64,000 nucleotides of DNA. Origin: Loxodes magnus. Its lineage: Eukaryota; Ciliophora; Karyorelictea; Loxodida; Loxodidae. The notes under the pieces are model-generated. The model was not told the DNA's origin. It ran no database searches and saw nothing but the letters and a program-made list of their open reading frames with translations. The stretch spans positions 1-64,000 of the forward strand of contig CAMPDV010001043.1 in assembly GCA_946699065.1 (NCBI GenBank), given 5' to 3'. Shown here piece after piece: positions 14,304-26,929 of this stretch; within the stretch, counting starts at the first letter, position 1, and each line of letters begins with the position of its first letter. A program made the translations under genes and the position numbers.

Positions 14304-17300
14304 TTGTTTACATTTCATCATTTTTCTTTAATTAGTTCTTCTTTCTATTCATCTTTAGCTTCTTCCTTTTTTGCTTTCTCCATTTCTAGAATCTCAAGTC
14401 TCCTTGTCATTAGCTTCTTATGAAATATTTTGATCTAAAGTCTAAATACTCCAATTTAGACCTTGAAAATGAGTTTAGATATTCTTGATCGTATAGTATA
14501 AGGCGCCTTAAGTCATAATTTCCGATCTTTTCCGATAATAAATTCATTATATTAGAATAGTACACACATTTAAAGATATGCTCGAAAGTTTCATACTCTC
14601 CACACATACAAAAGGGATTATCAATGGGGTAATGACGATCTTAAAGATCCTTACGGAAATTATAAGTTTAGGTTCTAAGTTTATATATACTGATAATTTC
14701 TCGACTATACTATTTGTTTAATTTAGTATAAGTAATTTGTGGAAATTGTTAAAGATTACCAAATTATTCAGTATATACTTTAGCTGTTTTCATTCTCATA
14801 AATTTTTTAGTAGCTACTTTGTAGAAATATTGTTGTATTTTTTCTCTTACATGTTTAGTAAAAGTTTTAAGATTGGTATTATTCTATTAATTCTGCAGAT
14901 CGATATTATAAAGGTCTGATAATTGCTACACTTAATCGTAGTATTGAAATCCTTTTTTCCATATATTAATGAAAAGAGAGCCTATTGTTGATCTTGGAAA
15001 ATCAATATTTTCTTATTTAATTTTATGGTAGAATCTGAAGAATTTTATAGCCATAATGTGCTTAAAGGGTAATCAATTCAGGTCTATATAACATGATTCA
15101 TTAAATGTTGAAGTTGCTACTTAAAAAGCTTTTCTTGAAATTAATCTCATGCTTGATTCTATTTTGTTCAAAACTCCAATTACTCCTTTTTGGATACTTC
15201 ATGGTACTAAGTCTCCTCCATATTCTGCTTTAGGTAAAGTAAAAAGTCTACATAAAGTTTTAAAATGTCAAGGAGTTACATTCTTATATCTCATCAGTTA
15301 AAATCAGCTTTTTTCATTGCAGCTATATATTTTAATGCAACTTCTTTGCAATGGGGATTCAAGTTCTTCTTCTGATGTAGAATAACTCCTAAATATGTTA
15401 CTTGTTATTTTTAAGCAATTAGTTAATTTCCTAATTATAAATTTAAAATTTATTATTTCTGATTCTTCTTTAGAATTAGATGCATTCAGATTTGGTAACA
15501 TTGATCTTTAAATGTGTTCATGCAAAAACTTTATTTGCTTCATTTATTAATTTCTACATCTACTTTGCAGATTTGGAAAGAAGAATAAGATCATCTGCCC
15601 ATCCTCTACAAGCGAAGCTAATACTTGAATCCTGGTATTTAAATCCCAATTAGTTACTTTTACTTTCCAGATATCTAATTTCTATGTCATAATACAATAA
15701 TGCTAAAACTGGTCCATGAGAACTTCCTTACATAACTCCATTGTTGAATTATAAAGTTCTGGTGCTCTTTCCATCTATGATAAATGAAGAATTTAGGTTT
15801 TTAAAAACGACTCTAATGCTATTATTATTCCAAGTGGTAGTTTAACTCTCTTAAGTTAATCAAACAAGAGTCTTCTTTCTATTGAGTCAAACATTTTTTC
15901 AACGTCTATCAGTGTTGCTATCAATTTAGTCTTACCTTTAGCACATTTCCGATAGTTATCAATTATTTGTTATATTATTAAAATTTATTAAGTTGTTTAT
16001 CTGTTTTTCATAAATCCCATTTATGAAGGGTGAATCAAATTTCTCTAATAAATCAAATTGTATAGTCTTTTTGTTAAAGCTTTATCATATAGTTTTAGAA
16101 TAGTATTAATAAGAGAAATAGGTCTTCAGTTTTTCCAATAATCTTTATTTCCTTTTTTAAATATTGGAATTATCACCGATATATTTAATTCCTAAGGGAT
16201 TCTTCCAAGTCTTAGCATATTATTCAGAAAAGAATGAAGAATTATTAATAAATATTATCCACCATATTTCAGAAGTTCGCCTTTTATTCCATCTGGACCA
16301 GCTGCTTTTCCATTCGGAATTTCTTTTATAATTTCTTATATTTCTTTTATGGTATAAAGATCAAATCCTTACAAATACGAGAGTGGATAATCTTTAATTT
16401 CTTAAATATTATCGTATATTTTATCTATTTTTTAATTACTAAGATTTATCTATTCTTGAGTTAGATTAGAATGCTTGTTAAAAACACAATTTTCCCATGA
16501 TTCAATTAATTTATTTTTGATTTCTTAATTAAAGTTCATAGTATTTCTCTTCAAAGGATTTAGAATTTTCTTAGCTTGTGAAAAAATTTCCTTAGAATCT
16601 CCATTAAGAAGTAGAAACTTCTTTTTTGCTTTGTTTTTTTTAAATTTTCATAGATTATACTTGAAGTCTTTCCAAAGTCGTTTTGCTGCCTCATGAAGAT
16701 TAGTTATTTTTAGTTTATTCTTCCAAATTTTATGTGAGCTTCCTTATATTCTGAGTTAGCTCTTTTTGCCTCTATATATTTCTTTGTTAGAGCTCGAGGA
16801 AGTTTGTTATAATTTGAATCTGGAATAAAAGAACCTAATGTTTGATCAGCATTGTCTTAAATATTACTTTTGATGCATTCATATTAATCTTCAAGATTAT
16901 CTTAATCTATTTAAAAGAATTCTAGATAAGTTTGTAGGAAAGATTCTTAATATTTTTGCCTATCTATTGCATCTTATAACCTATTTATTTTATATTTTCT
17001 CTGAGTTATCTTTTCCCAATATACTATAGAATTATTGATAAAGTCGACAGTGATTGGAATATAATCAGAAAATAAACTATTATTATGAGCAGTGAAATTT
17101 GCAAACTAATTAACGTTCAAATGGTTGTTTATAATGATATAATCATTACAATACGTTTTTCCTGTTCCTTTGTGAATACATGTATTAATGTTGCTATCAT
17201 TCACTATCTCAAGATCGTTTTATAGTAAGAATTCTTATAGTCTAATGTTATTATCATAAGTATTTTCAGGATTATCACCGAAACCTTATAAAAGAGCATT

Positions 17301-17701
17301 GAAATCTCCCATTAGTATATGTGGATTATCATTATATAAATTCAGCAATGTATTTAGTTGTTCATAAGCTAATCTTTAACATCTTGACTTTTTCCACTAT
17401 CAGGCATGTAACAAGACATGATTAAAATATTATCCAGTTTAATTGTTATGAATCTATTTATTTCTTTTTCAACTTATATATGTATTTCTGTACTATTAAA
17501 TTCTTCTCCTACAATTAAGCATACACCTCCTCCTTTTCCTGATTTCTTAAAATATGTTTTAAATCCATTTATCAATATTGGAGGAAAGTCATCTTTTTAT
17601 CAGGTTTCGTTTATTGATAAAATATCTATACTGCTATCTCTGATAAATTCTTCAATATTCAAGCACTTACTCGCTATTCCATTAATATTTATATGTCCCA
17701 T
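14304..17701 (-). pseudogene. LINE ORF2: endonuclease and reverse transcriptase
   Basis: Starting near MGHININGIASK, the N-terminal endonuclease (EEP fold) shows SINETW and MGDFNA, but the catalytic SDH near its end reads SDY, a His-to-Tyr change. Reverse transcriptase motifs follow in order: GKAAGPDGIKGELLK near 16290, IPIFKKG and N-W-RPISLIN near 16120-16180, IDVEKMFDSIERR near 15890, GSSHGPV near 15715, and WADDLILLS near 15595 (the active site, with Trp where Tyr or Phe is usual). The C-terminal motif is C-x-C-x7-H-x3-C near 14545-14600, preceded by KLRTQTYNF. A single-base loss near 17367 shifts the frame, and there is at least one more break near 14410. In-frame TGA at SINET-W and N-W-RPISL sits on conserved Trp. 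The role would be target nicking and target-primed reverse transcription. Confidence 0.85.
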
Positions 17702-17744
17702 CTTTATTTTTTTAATTTATTAGTCCTTTCTAATTTTTTCCGAA

Positions 17745-18331
17745 CCTGCAGGTAGACCACTTTCGTAAATGCAAATGCTTTTCTATCCTTATTGGTTAAT
17801 CTAAATATGTACTAATCTTTTTCCATACTCCAGATGTTAATGAAAATATTGTATCAAAATATATATTACTTACGTCGTATATTTTTTAAGTAGCTTTCTA
17901 TCTATATCAATTTTACTTTTCACACTATCACATGTACCTTATTCTAAATCTTAAGTAACTGTGACATATCTACCTTATATATTGTACATTTCGTACTATG
18001 GACGTCTTCAAGTTTCGGATTTAATAAACTTTTAAAGTTATAGACTAGTCAGATTGAAATAACATATTATTTAATCGCACTCTTTTTTATTATTATGTTT
18101 ACTCATACGTTTTGCTGGCGGAATTGTTTTATCTTCTTCTTCATGTTTCCTTTTAAGAATATTAAGATTAATATTGGAAGATAAGGTTTAATTCTGATAA
18201 ATAGCATCGATCAAATCTGTTTAGTTTTATTAATCTTTTTTTCATCTTTTAGTAGAATAATTAAATATATCTGTTTTCAAGTTTTAATTAAGTTTTTAAA
18301 ACTCTTCTATTTTTATCTCAAGTGTCTACAT
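17745..18331 (-). pseudogene. LINE ORF1: coiled-coil, nuclear-localisation-like protein
   Basis: Upstream of ORF2 on the same strand, an ATG at 18331 opens a protein with a heptad-like N-terminus (TLEIKIEEFQKLNQNLK). A basic stretch follows that resembles a bipartite nuclear localisation signal: KRKHEEEDK, then PPAKRMSKHNNKK. After a run of A residues near 17885 the frame must move by one base. A more structured C-terminal part then appears (IYFDTIFSLTSGVWKK), in the position where ORF1 proteins of other LINEs have an RNA-binding domain. No zinc knuckle is seen here, unlike the ORF1 relics elsewhere in the window. The likely role is nucleic-acid chaperone of the retrotransposon particle. The assignment rests mainly on position and layout. 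Confidence 0.55.
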
Positions 18332-18609
18332 ATTTTGGGTACTTTAAATGAATTTTAAGTTGAGTTAGTGATATTAATGCTATAGTAAAACAAAATCTTC
18401 ATCTGGCAATTTTATTTGACAGTATTAGTTATTATGTTATGTTATAATAGTATTAGTTTATGCTTCCTATTAATTATTTTAAGAAGATTAAAGATTTTTA
18501 AATACTAGAACGAAGAAAAATTTGATCATATTAAAAGAAATCAATAAATAGATTTAATGAGCTATCAAGTCCTTATTAAGACGAGAGTGAAAGAGAACCG
18601 TGATTGAAA

Positions 18610-19060
18610 ATGTAGAAACTTTTAATTTTAACATAATTTGCATGGTTATTTAAAATTAATTATGCAATTATGTCTCAATATTTCAAATATTGAAACTCTA
18701 ATATTATTATAATTATATAAATATTATTTAGTAATTAAAGCTTTTAACATCCAAATATAATAACATACATATAAACTTAATAAATAATTCTTTTAATTAA
18801 GTTAAATCAAATAATTCAGATATCCAATAAGATTTAAAACGTTTAACTGGTTAATTTAGGAAATTAAGTGTTTACAGTAAATTCTAATGTGACTTATGGT
18901 ATAAAGATTAAAAAATACCTGAAAAATAGCTTTAAAATAAAATAAAATTTGTTATTTATTATAATTAAAAATTGGCTTTTATGATATTTTTTATTTTTAT
19001 ATTTATACATTAATTTAACTTAAAAATATCAAATACTATCTAAATTATTAAATTTAATTT
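18610..19060 (+). repeat. interspersed A+T-rich repeat R1, copy 1
   Basis: This stretch matches other parts of the window, especially 63700-64000. The clearest anchors are TAATTTAGGAAATTAA followed by TACAGTAAATTC and AATGTGACTTAT in the same order and spacing. It lies just outside the presumed 5' end of the LINE. No coding sequence is seen in it. Boundaries are approximate. Confidence 0.5.
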
Positions 19061-20690
19061 ATAATTTTTTTAATGTAAAACAATTAAAATAAAACTAATA
19101 GATAAAATTATTTAACTTTACAAGATTTAAGGTTAGTATAAAATATATTTTATCTTTAAAATATAAATTTATAAATATTATTCATCAAACATCTTTAAAT
19201 TTATATGATGCTTTTTAATTAAACATTTTCTTTTTAATCTTGGCTTTTAAGAATCAATTATTTTATAACCATTATAATTTTTTTATTTTTGATTATTAAA
19301 TAATCAAATTATTTTATCTTAAAGGCAAATATGCTTTACATATATAAAAAATATAAGCAACTTTGGATTTAAATAATGTAAAAATATATATGAAATTAAT
19401 TAAGCTTCCTTATTTATAAAAATAAAATTTATATTTGTATTAAGATAATATTATCAAATAATAAAGCTATTCTAAGATTAAAACCTATAATAGAAAAAGA
19501 TAAATTTATTTTATTTTTATAGATTTTATATTTATTATTCAAGTTTATAATCTAATTTAAGAACTATTTTTAACTAGTTTTAATTTCATATTCCATAATT
19601 ACATTGGATTCTTTACTTCAATATTTTAAACTTAAAGTTATATGTTTTTATTTAAAGATTATTTAGATTTTAATTTTCTTAATTCTCTTAGTTTAAAAGA
19701 TTATTGAATTTTTAATTTAGTATTATACTTTATTATGCTCTAAATTTTAATTAAATATGGGGTATTCTATATTTCCGCTTTTATTTTCATTTTGATTATT
19801 TAAATTTTTGTATCTTAAATATCTTTATTATTTTTCTATTATTTTATTTTTTAAAAGATATTTTGATACCTTTTATTAAACTGCGAGGCTAAAGTTGTTT
19901 TATTTTGAAAAGTATATTTCTCAACTTTTAAAATGCGCTTCAACTGGTGACATCACTCCAAGGAATTTTTAAGTTATCTTAGTGGTGCCTTAAGAAAAAT
20001 GTTTATTGTCTATAAGCTTCATTTTTTTTTGTATTTATCTTATTAAATTGGCTATTCAGTTTAGTTACTTCAGTTGTAGCATTTCCAAATTCTAGTTTTG
20101 TTAAGGTAAAAACATCTTCCTGATCTTTTTTTTATAAGATCATAACTTCTTTATTGTTAGATAAAGAAGGTTCGCCAAGAATTTAAATTAGCGATTTTTA
20201 ATTAGTTTTAATTTTTTTAAATTATTTGATGAAAATATACTATAAGTAAGCTAGAAAAATATTTCAATATTTTTTCTTTTAATTGCTATGCATATTTTTT
20301 TATTTTATCTAAGTATAAAATAATTTTTTGATTTTATACTTTTATTAAAAATTTAAATATTTAAAAATTTGTAATTTCGCTATTTAATAAGCATTTAAAT
20401 AATAATTTTATTTTCTTCATATTTTAATAAATTTTAAATATTAATATAAAAATTTTAATATATCACTAATTAATCAGAATTGCTAAAAAGGTAAACTTTT
20501 TTAATTTTAAATTAAATTTATTTTAGCTTTTAATATTAAATTTTTTATTTTCTTAATTTAATTTAATTTAATTTATAAAAAATCTTTATATTTTTAAATT
20601 ATCTAAATTAAATTTCTTCCTTGCTAGTTTTATCTTTCTTGCAAATCTAAATCAAATTTAATAATTTCTTCTCTTCCAAATTTATTAGTA
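19060..20690. other. A+T-rich spacer with one short coding-like patch
   Basis: Mostly low-complexity A+T. Between about 19920 and 20170 the minus strand reads as a plausible protein stretch (EDVFTLTKLEFGNATTEVT) of higher complexity. Its first part resembles the C-terminal DVFSFTQIK / DVATLTEIK segment of the RING-kelch copies, so it may be another relic of that family. Nothing else was recognised. Confidence 0.35.
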
Positions 20691-20812
20691 AACCAGTAAA
20701 ATTTTAACCCTATCATAATCCTTCATAATTTCTCCCATTCTTATCATAAAATTTCCTCTTCCATACTTTAAATTATTCCAAAACTCTCCCATGAGACAGT
20801 TGGCAGAATGAG
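20690..20812 (-). pseudogene. MORN-repeat fragment
   Basis: The minus strand contains LMGEFWNNLKYGRGNF and, one base out of frame, KFYDKNGRNYEGL-W-QGQNFTG, where the dash-flanked W is a TGA codon. These match the MORN consensus (YxGxWxxGxxxGxGxxxYxNG). Only one to two repeats remain, so this is a fragment of a MORN gene like the two fuller ones at 30.6 and 51.7 kb. The frame break and short length indicate a relic. Confidence 0.6.
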
Positions 20813-21039
20813 TAAAATGCTAACCGCAAGCCTTTATTTAGGAGACAAAATTCTAGAATATAATAATTTCCATTTTATGCATATACTATTTAATAAAAAA
20901 TGATTAGAGAAATAATTTAAATTTATAAGTTTAAACATTTTCTTACAATTCCAATATAACTTACAATATAGGAATTATAAAATTATGCAATCTGAAATAT
21001 GTACTCGCGGGAGCATAGATTCTATACTTATTTATAGTA

Positions 21040-21425
21040 ATGTGAAGCTCTGCAAGAGATTATTCAAGAATTTAAAGAATTAAAAACTACGATAATATTA
21101 AACTCTTATTCTATAATCAAAGCTATCTCAATCATAATTTCAAAAAACAAAAGGACAGTAAGTTGACTTAAAAATTAAGAAATTTCATAAAAAATTATTT
21201 TAAAAATGAATTGATATTCTAGAATAAAATGATGAAAAGTTAAAGGAAATACAGCCCTATTGGATCACTTTAAAAAAGATGTAGAAGAAGATAAACACGA
21301 GAAGATGTCAGTGACAATGAAAGAATGAGCAAACATTAGAGGGAAGTAAGAGAAATTGATAAACAAGAAATACTTTGAGATGTTTGATAAATAAGTGTTT
21401 AAAAAAATGTATTTCTATATGAAAT
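21040..21425 (+). other. coding-like region, unrecognised
   Basis: The plus strand reads as a charged, helical protein-like stretch: ALQEIIQEFKELK near 21050 and LLDHFKKDVEEDKHEK near 21265, with a likely frame change between them. A TGA inside KE-W-ANIRGK would be Trp. No family was recognised. The composition is richer than the adjacent spacer, which is the only support. Confidence 0.3.
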
Positions 21426-21765
21426 ATAGTAAAATTTATTAGTTTATTTAAAGTAATTTTTTAATTACTTTAGATAAAACTGTAATTTAATAATGGATAA
21501 TAGTTTAAATTTATAAATTTTAATTTCAGCATTATAAAAAATTAATTTAAAAAGTATCTTAAAGTTTTTCTTTTAGCAATTTAGATATTTATTAAAAATA
21601 AAATTGATTTCACATAAGTAGATAAAAATTAATTAAGATATAAACTTAATTAAAATGATTAATTATTATAATTTTAAGAGTATTAAAATAATAAGATAAA
21701 TATATTATTTTAATCATTTAATACTTATATTCCAAATAATAGTATAATTGCTAAAATTATGTTGT

Positions 21766-23292
21766 TCAATCAATTCTTTTTAATGCTATATAGCTCAAAT
21801 TTACTAAGTCGATCTTTAATATTGACTGCTCATTTTATTCGTAAGCAAAAACATATCCAAACTTGTTGCTTATTTTAATTTCTGTTAAAGTAGCAACATC
21901 TTTAAAAATTTATCTTTATTGCCATTATTACTTGTTCCCTTTGTATATTGTTCTTGAATATAAATTTTTATTTTAGTTTTTCTTGCCTCCAAGTATGATA
22001 AAAGGTTCTAAACACACTATAGGAAAAGCAACAGCTTCAGGAAGATTCAAATCACACTTATTCCATCTATCATTTTAAATTTTATACTTTCATATGTCTT
22101 TTAAAGTTTATGCTTTATAATTTGCTCCTCCAAAAGAATAAATATTTTGTTCATCTTTATTTACTACTAATGTTTAAAAAGTTATTTAAAAAGGAAATTA
22201 AGAACAGTTCTATCATTGATTTTCATTTCCTATTTTTAACTTTTCTACTGATTATAATATCTGTCCATTTCTAGAAGCACCTTCAACTACATAAATGTGA
22301 TCTTAAGCTGCTGCTATTCCAAATCCAGATCTTCCTTCATTTAGATTGCTTAGTTTTTTAAATTTACCTTCATAATCAATTTATCAAGCTTCTTTTATTC
22401 CTTAAACCTATTTTTAAGATATTCCTCCAATTAAATATAATTTGCTTTAATATTCTATACTATTAGCTGCTAAGTGAATTATATTTTAAGTTTTTACTTG
22501 TTGTAATTATTCTTTTTCAATATTAAATAATCATAAATTTTAAGTGCCATCCTAAAAAAAGTGAATATACATAGAATTTTTTAACCTTTATTATGTTTAT
22601 TTTACTTAGTTTGTATTTAACTAAATCATTTTTTATTCTTCTAAGCTTGTATTTTCTTATAGTTTCTATCTTATTAGTGAGATGTCATTTTTATTTAGTT
22701 ATTATATTTTATTCATTAAATTTCTAAGCAAAACTATAAAATTTTTATTTTACGTTTATAAAATTTTAATGAAATAGATTGCTTGCTTTTTAAAAATTTA
22801 TTTATAGTTTATAACTAAGATTTCATAAATATCTTCTTAATTTTATTTAGAAAGTATATTTCTATCCCTTGATAAGATCTCTAGATTTTTTGTTCACTTA
22901 GTTAAGTAATTAACATTTTAAGATTATATTTTTTTGATTCTTAAGATTACTTTATACTATTAAGTTAATAAGTAACTTAATAATATTTTATTATTTCTTT
23001 TTAATAGTAAAAGCTTTTTCTATTATTTACCACTCTATATATTTAAACTTCTATTTAGTATTCTAAGCTTTTTAGATTTATTATTCTTTTTCTTATATCT
23101 TTATTATTATATCTGTATCTTTAGGTAAATCTTCAAACTTAAAATGATATGCTTTCTAGCAAATAAGGCATGACATTAGTCCTTATAATCAGTACTAAGT
23201 ATTCAAACATACACCACAGGTAAGACAGTTGGAAGAGCGTTAGTTAAGTTGTAATCTTGTAAGCAGATTAAGCATTTTGGTAAGGCTTACAT
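21766..23292 (-). pseudogene. RING / coiled-coil / kelch protein, copy 1, broken RING
   Basis: First of three paralogues. The N-terminus MQALPKCLIC starts a RING finger, but about 16 bases are missing relative to copy 2. That removes the CGHIY segment with its zinc-binding Cys and His and shifts the frame. A Gln/Lys/Asn-rich middle (probable coiled coil) and a C-terminal kelch-type propeller segment follow, with YLIGG, YVVEG, YSFGG and IILGG strands and the expected Trp positions. Three of those Trp are TGA (after KEA, ENQ and KDI) and one is TGG. The frame ends at a TGA at 21766-21768 after LKRID, the same place as in copy 2. RING domains normally act as E3 ubiquitin ligases and kelch domains bind partners; this copy cannot make an intact RING. 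The ATG is at 23290-23292. Confidence 0.75.
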
Positions 23293-23734
23293 TTTATTAT
23301 AATTTAGATAAAAACAGTTGCAATTATTTATTTATAACAGTAAGTATCAAAAATAAAGTATGATAAATATAAAATTTATATAGATTATATTTAAATATAA
23401 TTTGCTTAAAATAACTGGTCTTATATAAGAGTCTAAAATAATAATAAATAGTTGAAAGTAAAAAATATAATATAAATAGATAATAATAATATATATAATA
23501 TTTTAAATATAATTAAAGATTAAATCTATTTTACTATAAAAATTATAGATTTTTTAATCTTAAAGATAGTCTAAATATTATATTCGTTTATGCTATAATA
23601 TTTTTTATAAATTTGTATAAAATTAGATAACTAAAGATTTTGACTAAAGGTAATTTTTTATTAAGTTAAGGATTTTAATAGAATTTTCAATAATTTATTT
23701 TTTGCTCGAAGAAATTAAAAAAATTAGAATAAAA

Positions 23735-24600
23735 ACTAAGTGATAAATCTCTCTTAGTATTTGGATTTAAATATCATACTTCTAATATTAAAATAAAAAA
23801 TAATAAAATTAAAATATTATAAGGGAAATTTATATTAAGGATAAAATATATTAATAACTATTTAAAAGCAAGGATCTTTATTTTAGTAAAACATTAATAA
23901 TTAATATTAATATTTAATATTAATATTCAGTTTTTAAAATTATCAATTATGAATAGAAAAGATAATTCAATAAGATTTTAAAAATAAATAAGTATATCAA
24001 ACGATAAAAAGGAATTATAATTAATTTTTACTAAATAGATATTTTAATTTAGTATCATTAATTTTTAATAAAATAAATATAAAAAATTATTATTTGTATA
24101 AAATATAACATTTGGAAATAATTTACTATAATAAAATTAATTGAAAACCTAAATTAATTAATTTAAATTATATAATTTTAAATTAAAAATTAAACTATAA
24201 ATTTATATAAAATAAAGGCTATTATAAATACTATTTTTTATATAAGTATTTTAATTACATAAAGAATTTAAAAAAATATAAACTTAATAAAAAATTATAA
24301 ATTAAGCTAAAACTAATCAATTAGATAATCTATAAAATCTAATTCATTTTATCTATTTAATACAGTAAATTTAATTTTTACAGTAACTTCCGGTATGAGG
24401 TTTAGTTAAAATGAGACAAAGTGATATCTAATAAAGAGTTTCTAAATAAAATAATTAGTTTATTTAATATAATTAGAAACATTTTATACTAGTTTTGCTG
24501 GATTTAAACTATATATCTTAAATTGAAAAACATAAAAATGTTATTTAAATTATTATACTTAAATAATTTTTTTTGATTGATACTAAAGATTAAATTAAAA
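23735..24600 (+). repeat. interspersed A+T-rich repeat R1, copy 2
   Basis: Homologous to 49745-50410 and 63335-64000. The anchor AAATCTCTCTTAGTATTTGGATT lies at its start and is nearly repeated at 63353 (AAATCTCTCTTAGAATATGG). A diverged CAGTAACTTCCGGTATGAG block near 24380 corresponds to CAGTAAATTCCAATGTGAC in the other copies. This is the most diverged copy. No gene was recognised in it or in the A+T spacer that continues to about 25.9 kb. Confidence 0.45.
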
Positions 24601-25950
24601 AATAAATATGAATAGAATTAATTTAAATTTGAGATTTTTATTAAGGACATATGAAAACTATTCTATCTCTAAATTATATAAATTTCTAAATATATTACAT
24701 CAGATTACTTTAAATCAAATAAGAAAAATTATTTTAATTAATAACTAAAAAATTTTAATTAGTTTAAAAAATAAATTATTTTATAATGATAATAAATTTA
24801 TAAAGTAAAGAGTCAAATTAATAAATCCCATAATTTTATTTTAAAGGAAATAATATTAAAAATGTGTTAAAAAATAATTAAAACATTTTTGAATTAAATA
24901 ATGTAAAATATATAAAATCTTTTAAACATCAATCTAATTTTATAAGCTAAAACTTTATATAAACATTATATAAGTACTACTAAAATATTAATAAAATTTA
25001 AATTAAAATGAGTAATAAGAAAAATATATATATTAGACTCATCATATTTATTTTATATATTATTTTACTTTATTTTTATTTATCTTCAAAATTTTCTTTA
25101 CTTTAATCTTGACTGAGTAAGAAATTGCTCCTTTTATGAGAGAAATGTTATTTAAAATATTTTCTGATGCTGTCGATCTGACTAAGATTATTGATTGGAT
25201 TCCTAGTAGTTTCCAAATAAAGACTAAAAAAATATTAGCTATTCAGTATTTGGTATTAATTATAATTAAGAAGTAAAACAATAAAATTAAAATCTTCGAA
25301 AGCTCCTTTTAGAGATACAAAGTTATAATAGCATTTTTTTGTAAAAGAATGTATTTAAATAAAGTATAGTACTTACTAATATTTGTAGTAAAATAAATAT
25401 AAAATCTCAATTAAATTAATTAATATTTAAGATAAAATTTTGCTTTAATTTAAAATCAATAAATATACCATTAATTAAGAAATAAAATTAAAAATAAAAG
25501 AAAGATTAAAAACCTCTGATTATCAACTTTTTATAGATATCTGAATTTGAAAATGATTCTTTTAATAATTTTTACTCAATGTTATTTAATATGCGAAGTT
25601 TAGTTTTAAGCCTTCTTTTTCAATATTAATTATTAATATTGAATCCTTTTAAAATTCTTTAAGTTTCTAATCTTTTTAATTCTTCCACCTTAAATTTCTT
25701 ACATATCTTTAATTAATTGCTATGAGAAATCTTAATAATAACATTTCTTTCTTGGAATTATTTAGTAATATAATCAAATTAATTTATTGGTCTTTTAAGT
25801 ATAGATCCTCAGTATTATTTAATTACTATTTAATGCTCCTTCTATATTTATTTCAATTAAAATTTACTAAATAGTTAATTTAATTGAGATTTAGACTAAT
25901 TATGATAATTCTTTCAAGAGAAAGTGAGAAGTTGACACAATTTAGATTCT
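24600..25950. other. A+T-rich spacer, no gene seen
   Basis: Low-complexity A+T sequence. A slightly richer patch near 25130-25230 did not give a recognisable protein. No RNA gene or repeat copy was assigned. Confidence 0.4.
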
Positions 25951-26440
25951 TAAGCCAAAAGAATTAGCAACTATAAGAATAAAAATGAATGCAACTGTTT
26001 AATATTTTTTAGATATAGAGAGCTTCTTTATTTTCTTTAAGTATTTTTCCTGTAAAGTAAAATTTCTTGATAGCATTAAATCCTAAATTAATTTTCCATT
26101 AAATTTTCTATTATTCCTTTTTTGCTTAAGATGATAACAACTTCTTGCTTAATGTCCAGGCATCTTAAAGTTCTAGCATGACTTTGATCTTCTGTAGGAA
26201 ATGTATTTTTTTATTAATTTTTGTTCTATTTCTATTTGGTTGTAGAATATTTAGGATTTTTCTGTCTTACAGTTTCAATTATTTTAGATTTCCAATATGA
26301 TCTATTCTGTCTATAAAAATTCCACCTTCAATTTGCTACAAGATAAGGCTTAGAACTAATTTCCATCTTAAAATTGAGTTTAACAAATCTTAAACTCTCT
26401 ATTAAAGATCATAGCAGTCTTTGTCAATTTTTGATTCTCC
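25950..26440 (-). pseudogene. LINE ORF1-like fragment
   Basis: On the minus strand the stretch IIENLMENQFRIQCYQEILLYRKN (near 26040-26110, read across conserved positions) lines up with IIENQWENIFRIYCNQEGNLYRKK of the ORF1 relic at 29.5 kb. That places this piece just C-terminal to the zinc-knuckle region. The upstream part (KSKIIETVRQKN, SHARTLRC) may be a decayed zinc knuckle. Frame shifts occur near 26320. It has no start or end and is a relic. Confidence 0.45.
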
Positions 26441-26929
26441 ATATAAAGAAAGACACATCCTACTATGTATTATTGGGTTTATGGAATAGATTTGCTTCTT
26501 TGGAATGATGTTTTTATAATAATTTGATGTTATTGGATTATTTTCATTAAAAAATTAAAGAACAAAACAAAATTAAGTTTCCATTTCTGAAGCTAAAGAA
26601 CTAAAACTATGCTGATTAGAGATATATGCCTAATAAAGCCAATAATAAATAAATTATAATATGCATTTATTTTACTAAAATACTTAAAGTAATCAAAAAA
26701 AATAGCATAATGCATAGATATCTTAAGATTAATTTAAGACATAGAAATTAAAAATTAGAAAGCAAAAAAGGAAACTAAATTCCTTTAGTTTTATTGAGTT
26801 ATAAGGGAACTATGATTTATATATAAATATCGTAAGTATATGTCCCTTTTTTACATAATAAGTAGTATACTCAATTTTAAATCAAATATCAATATATAGA
26901 AGTTTCTTTAAGAACTCAAATCAAATAAG

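Larger units (their letters stand above)
14300..18350 (-). mobile_element. non-LTR retrotransposon (LINE), near full length, inactive
   Basis: A minus-strand element of about 4 kb holds an ORF1-like protein followed by an ORF2 with endonuclease, reverse transcriptase and a C-terminal Cys/His motif, the standard order for APE-type non-LTR retrotransposons. The germline-restricted REP elements of Tetrahymena are a known ciliate example of this class; membership in that family is not tested here. Frameshifts and a changed catalytic residue show it is no longer active. No target-site duplication was identified, and the exact ends are uncertain because both flanks are A+T-rich. Confidence 0.85.

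Noticed and set aside
15304..15501. Short ATG frame on the minus strand within the LINE
   Set aside because: It is a piece of the interrupted ORF2 region, not a separate gene.
17418..17723. 101-codon ATG frame on the plus strand
   Set aside because: It is the antisense shadow of the LINE endonuclease, whose SINETW and MGDFNA motifs lie on the minus strand.
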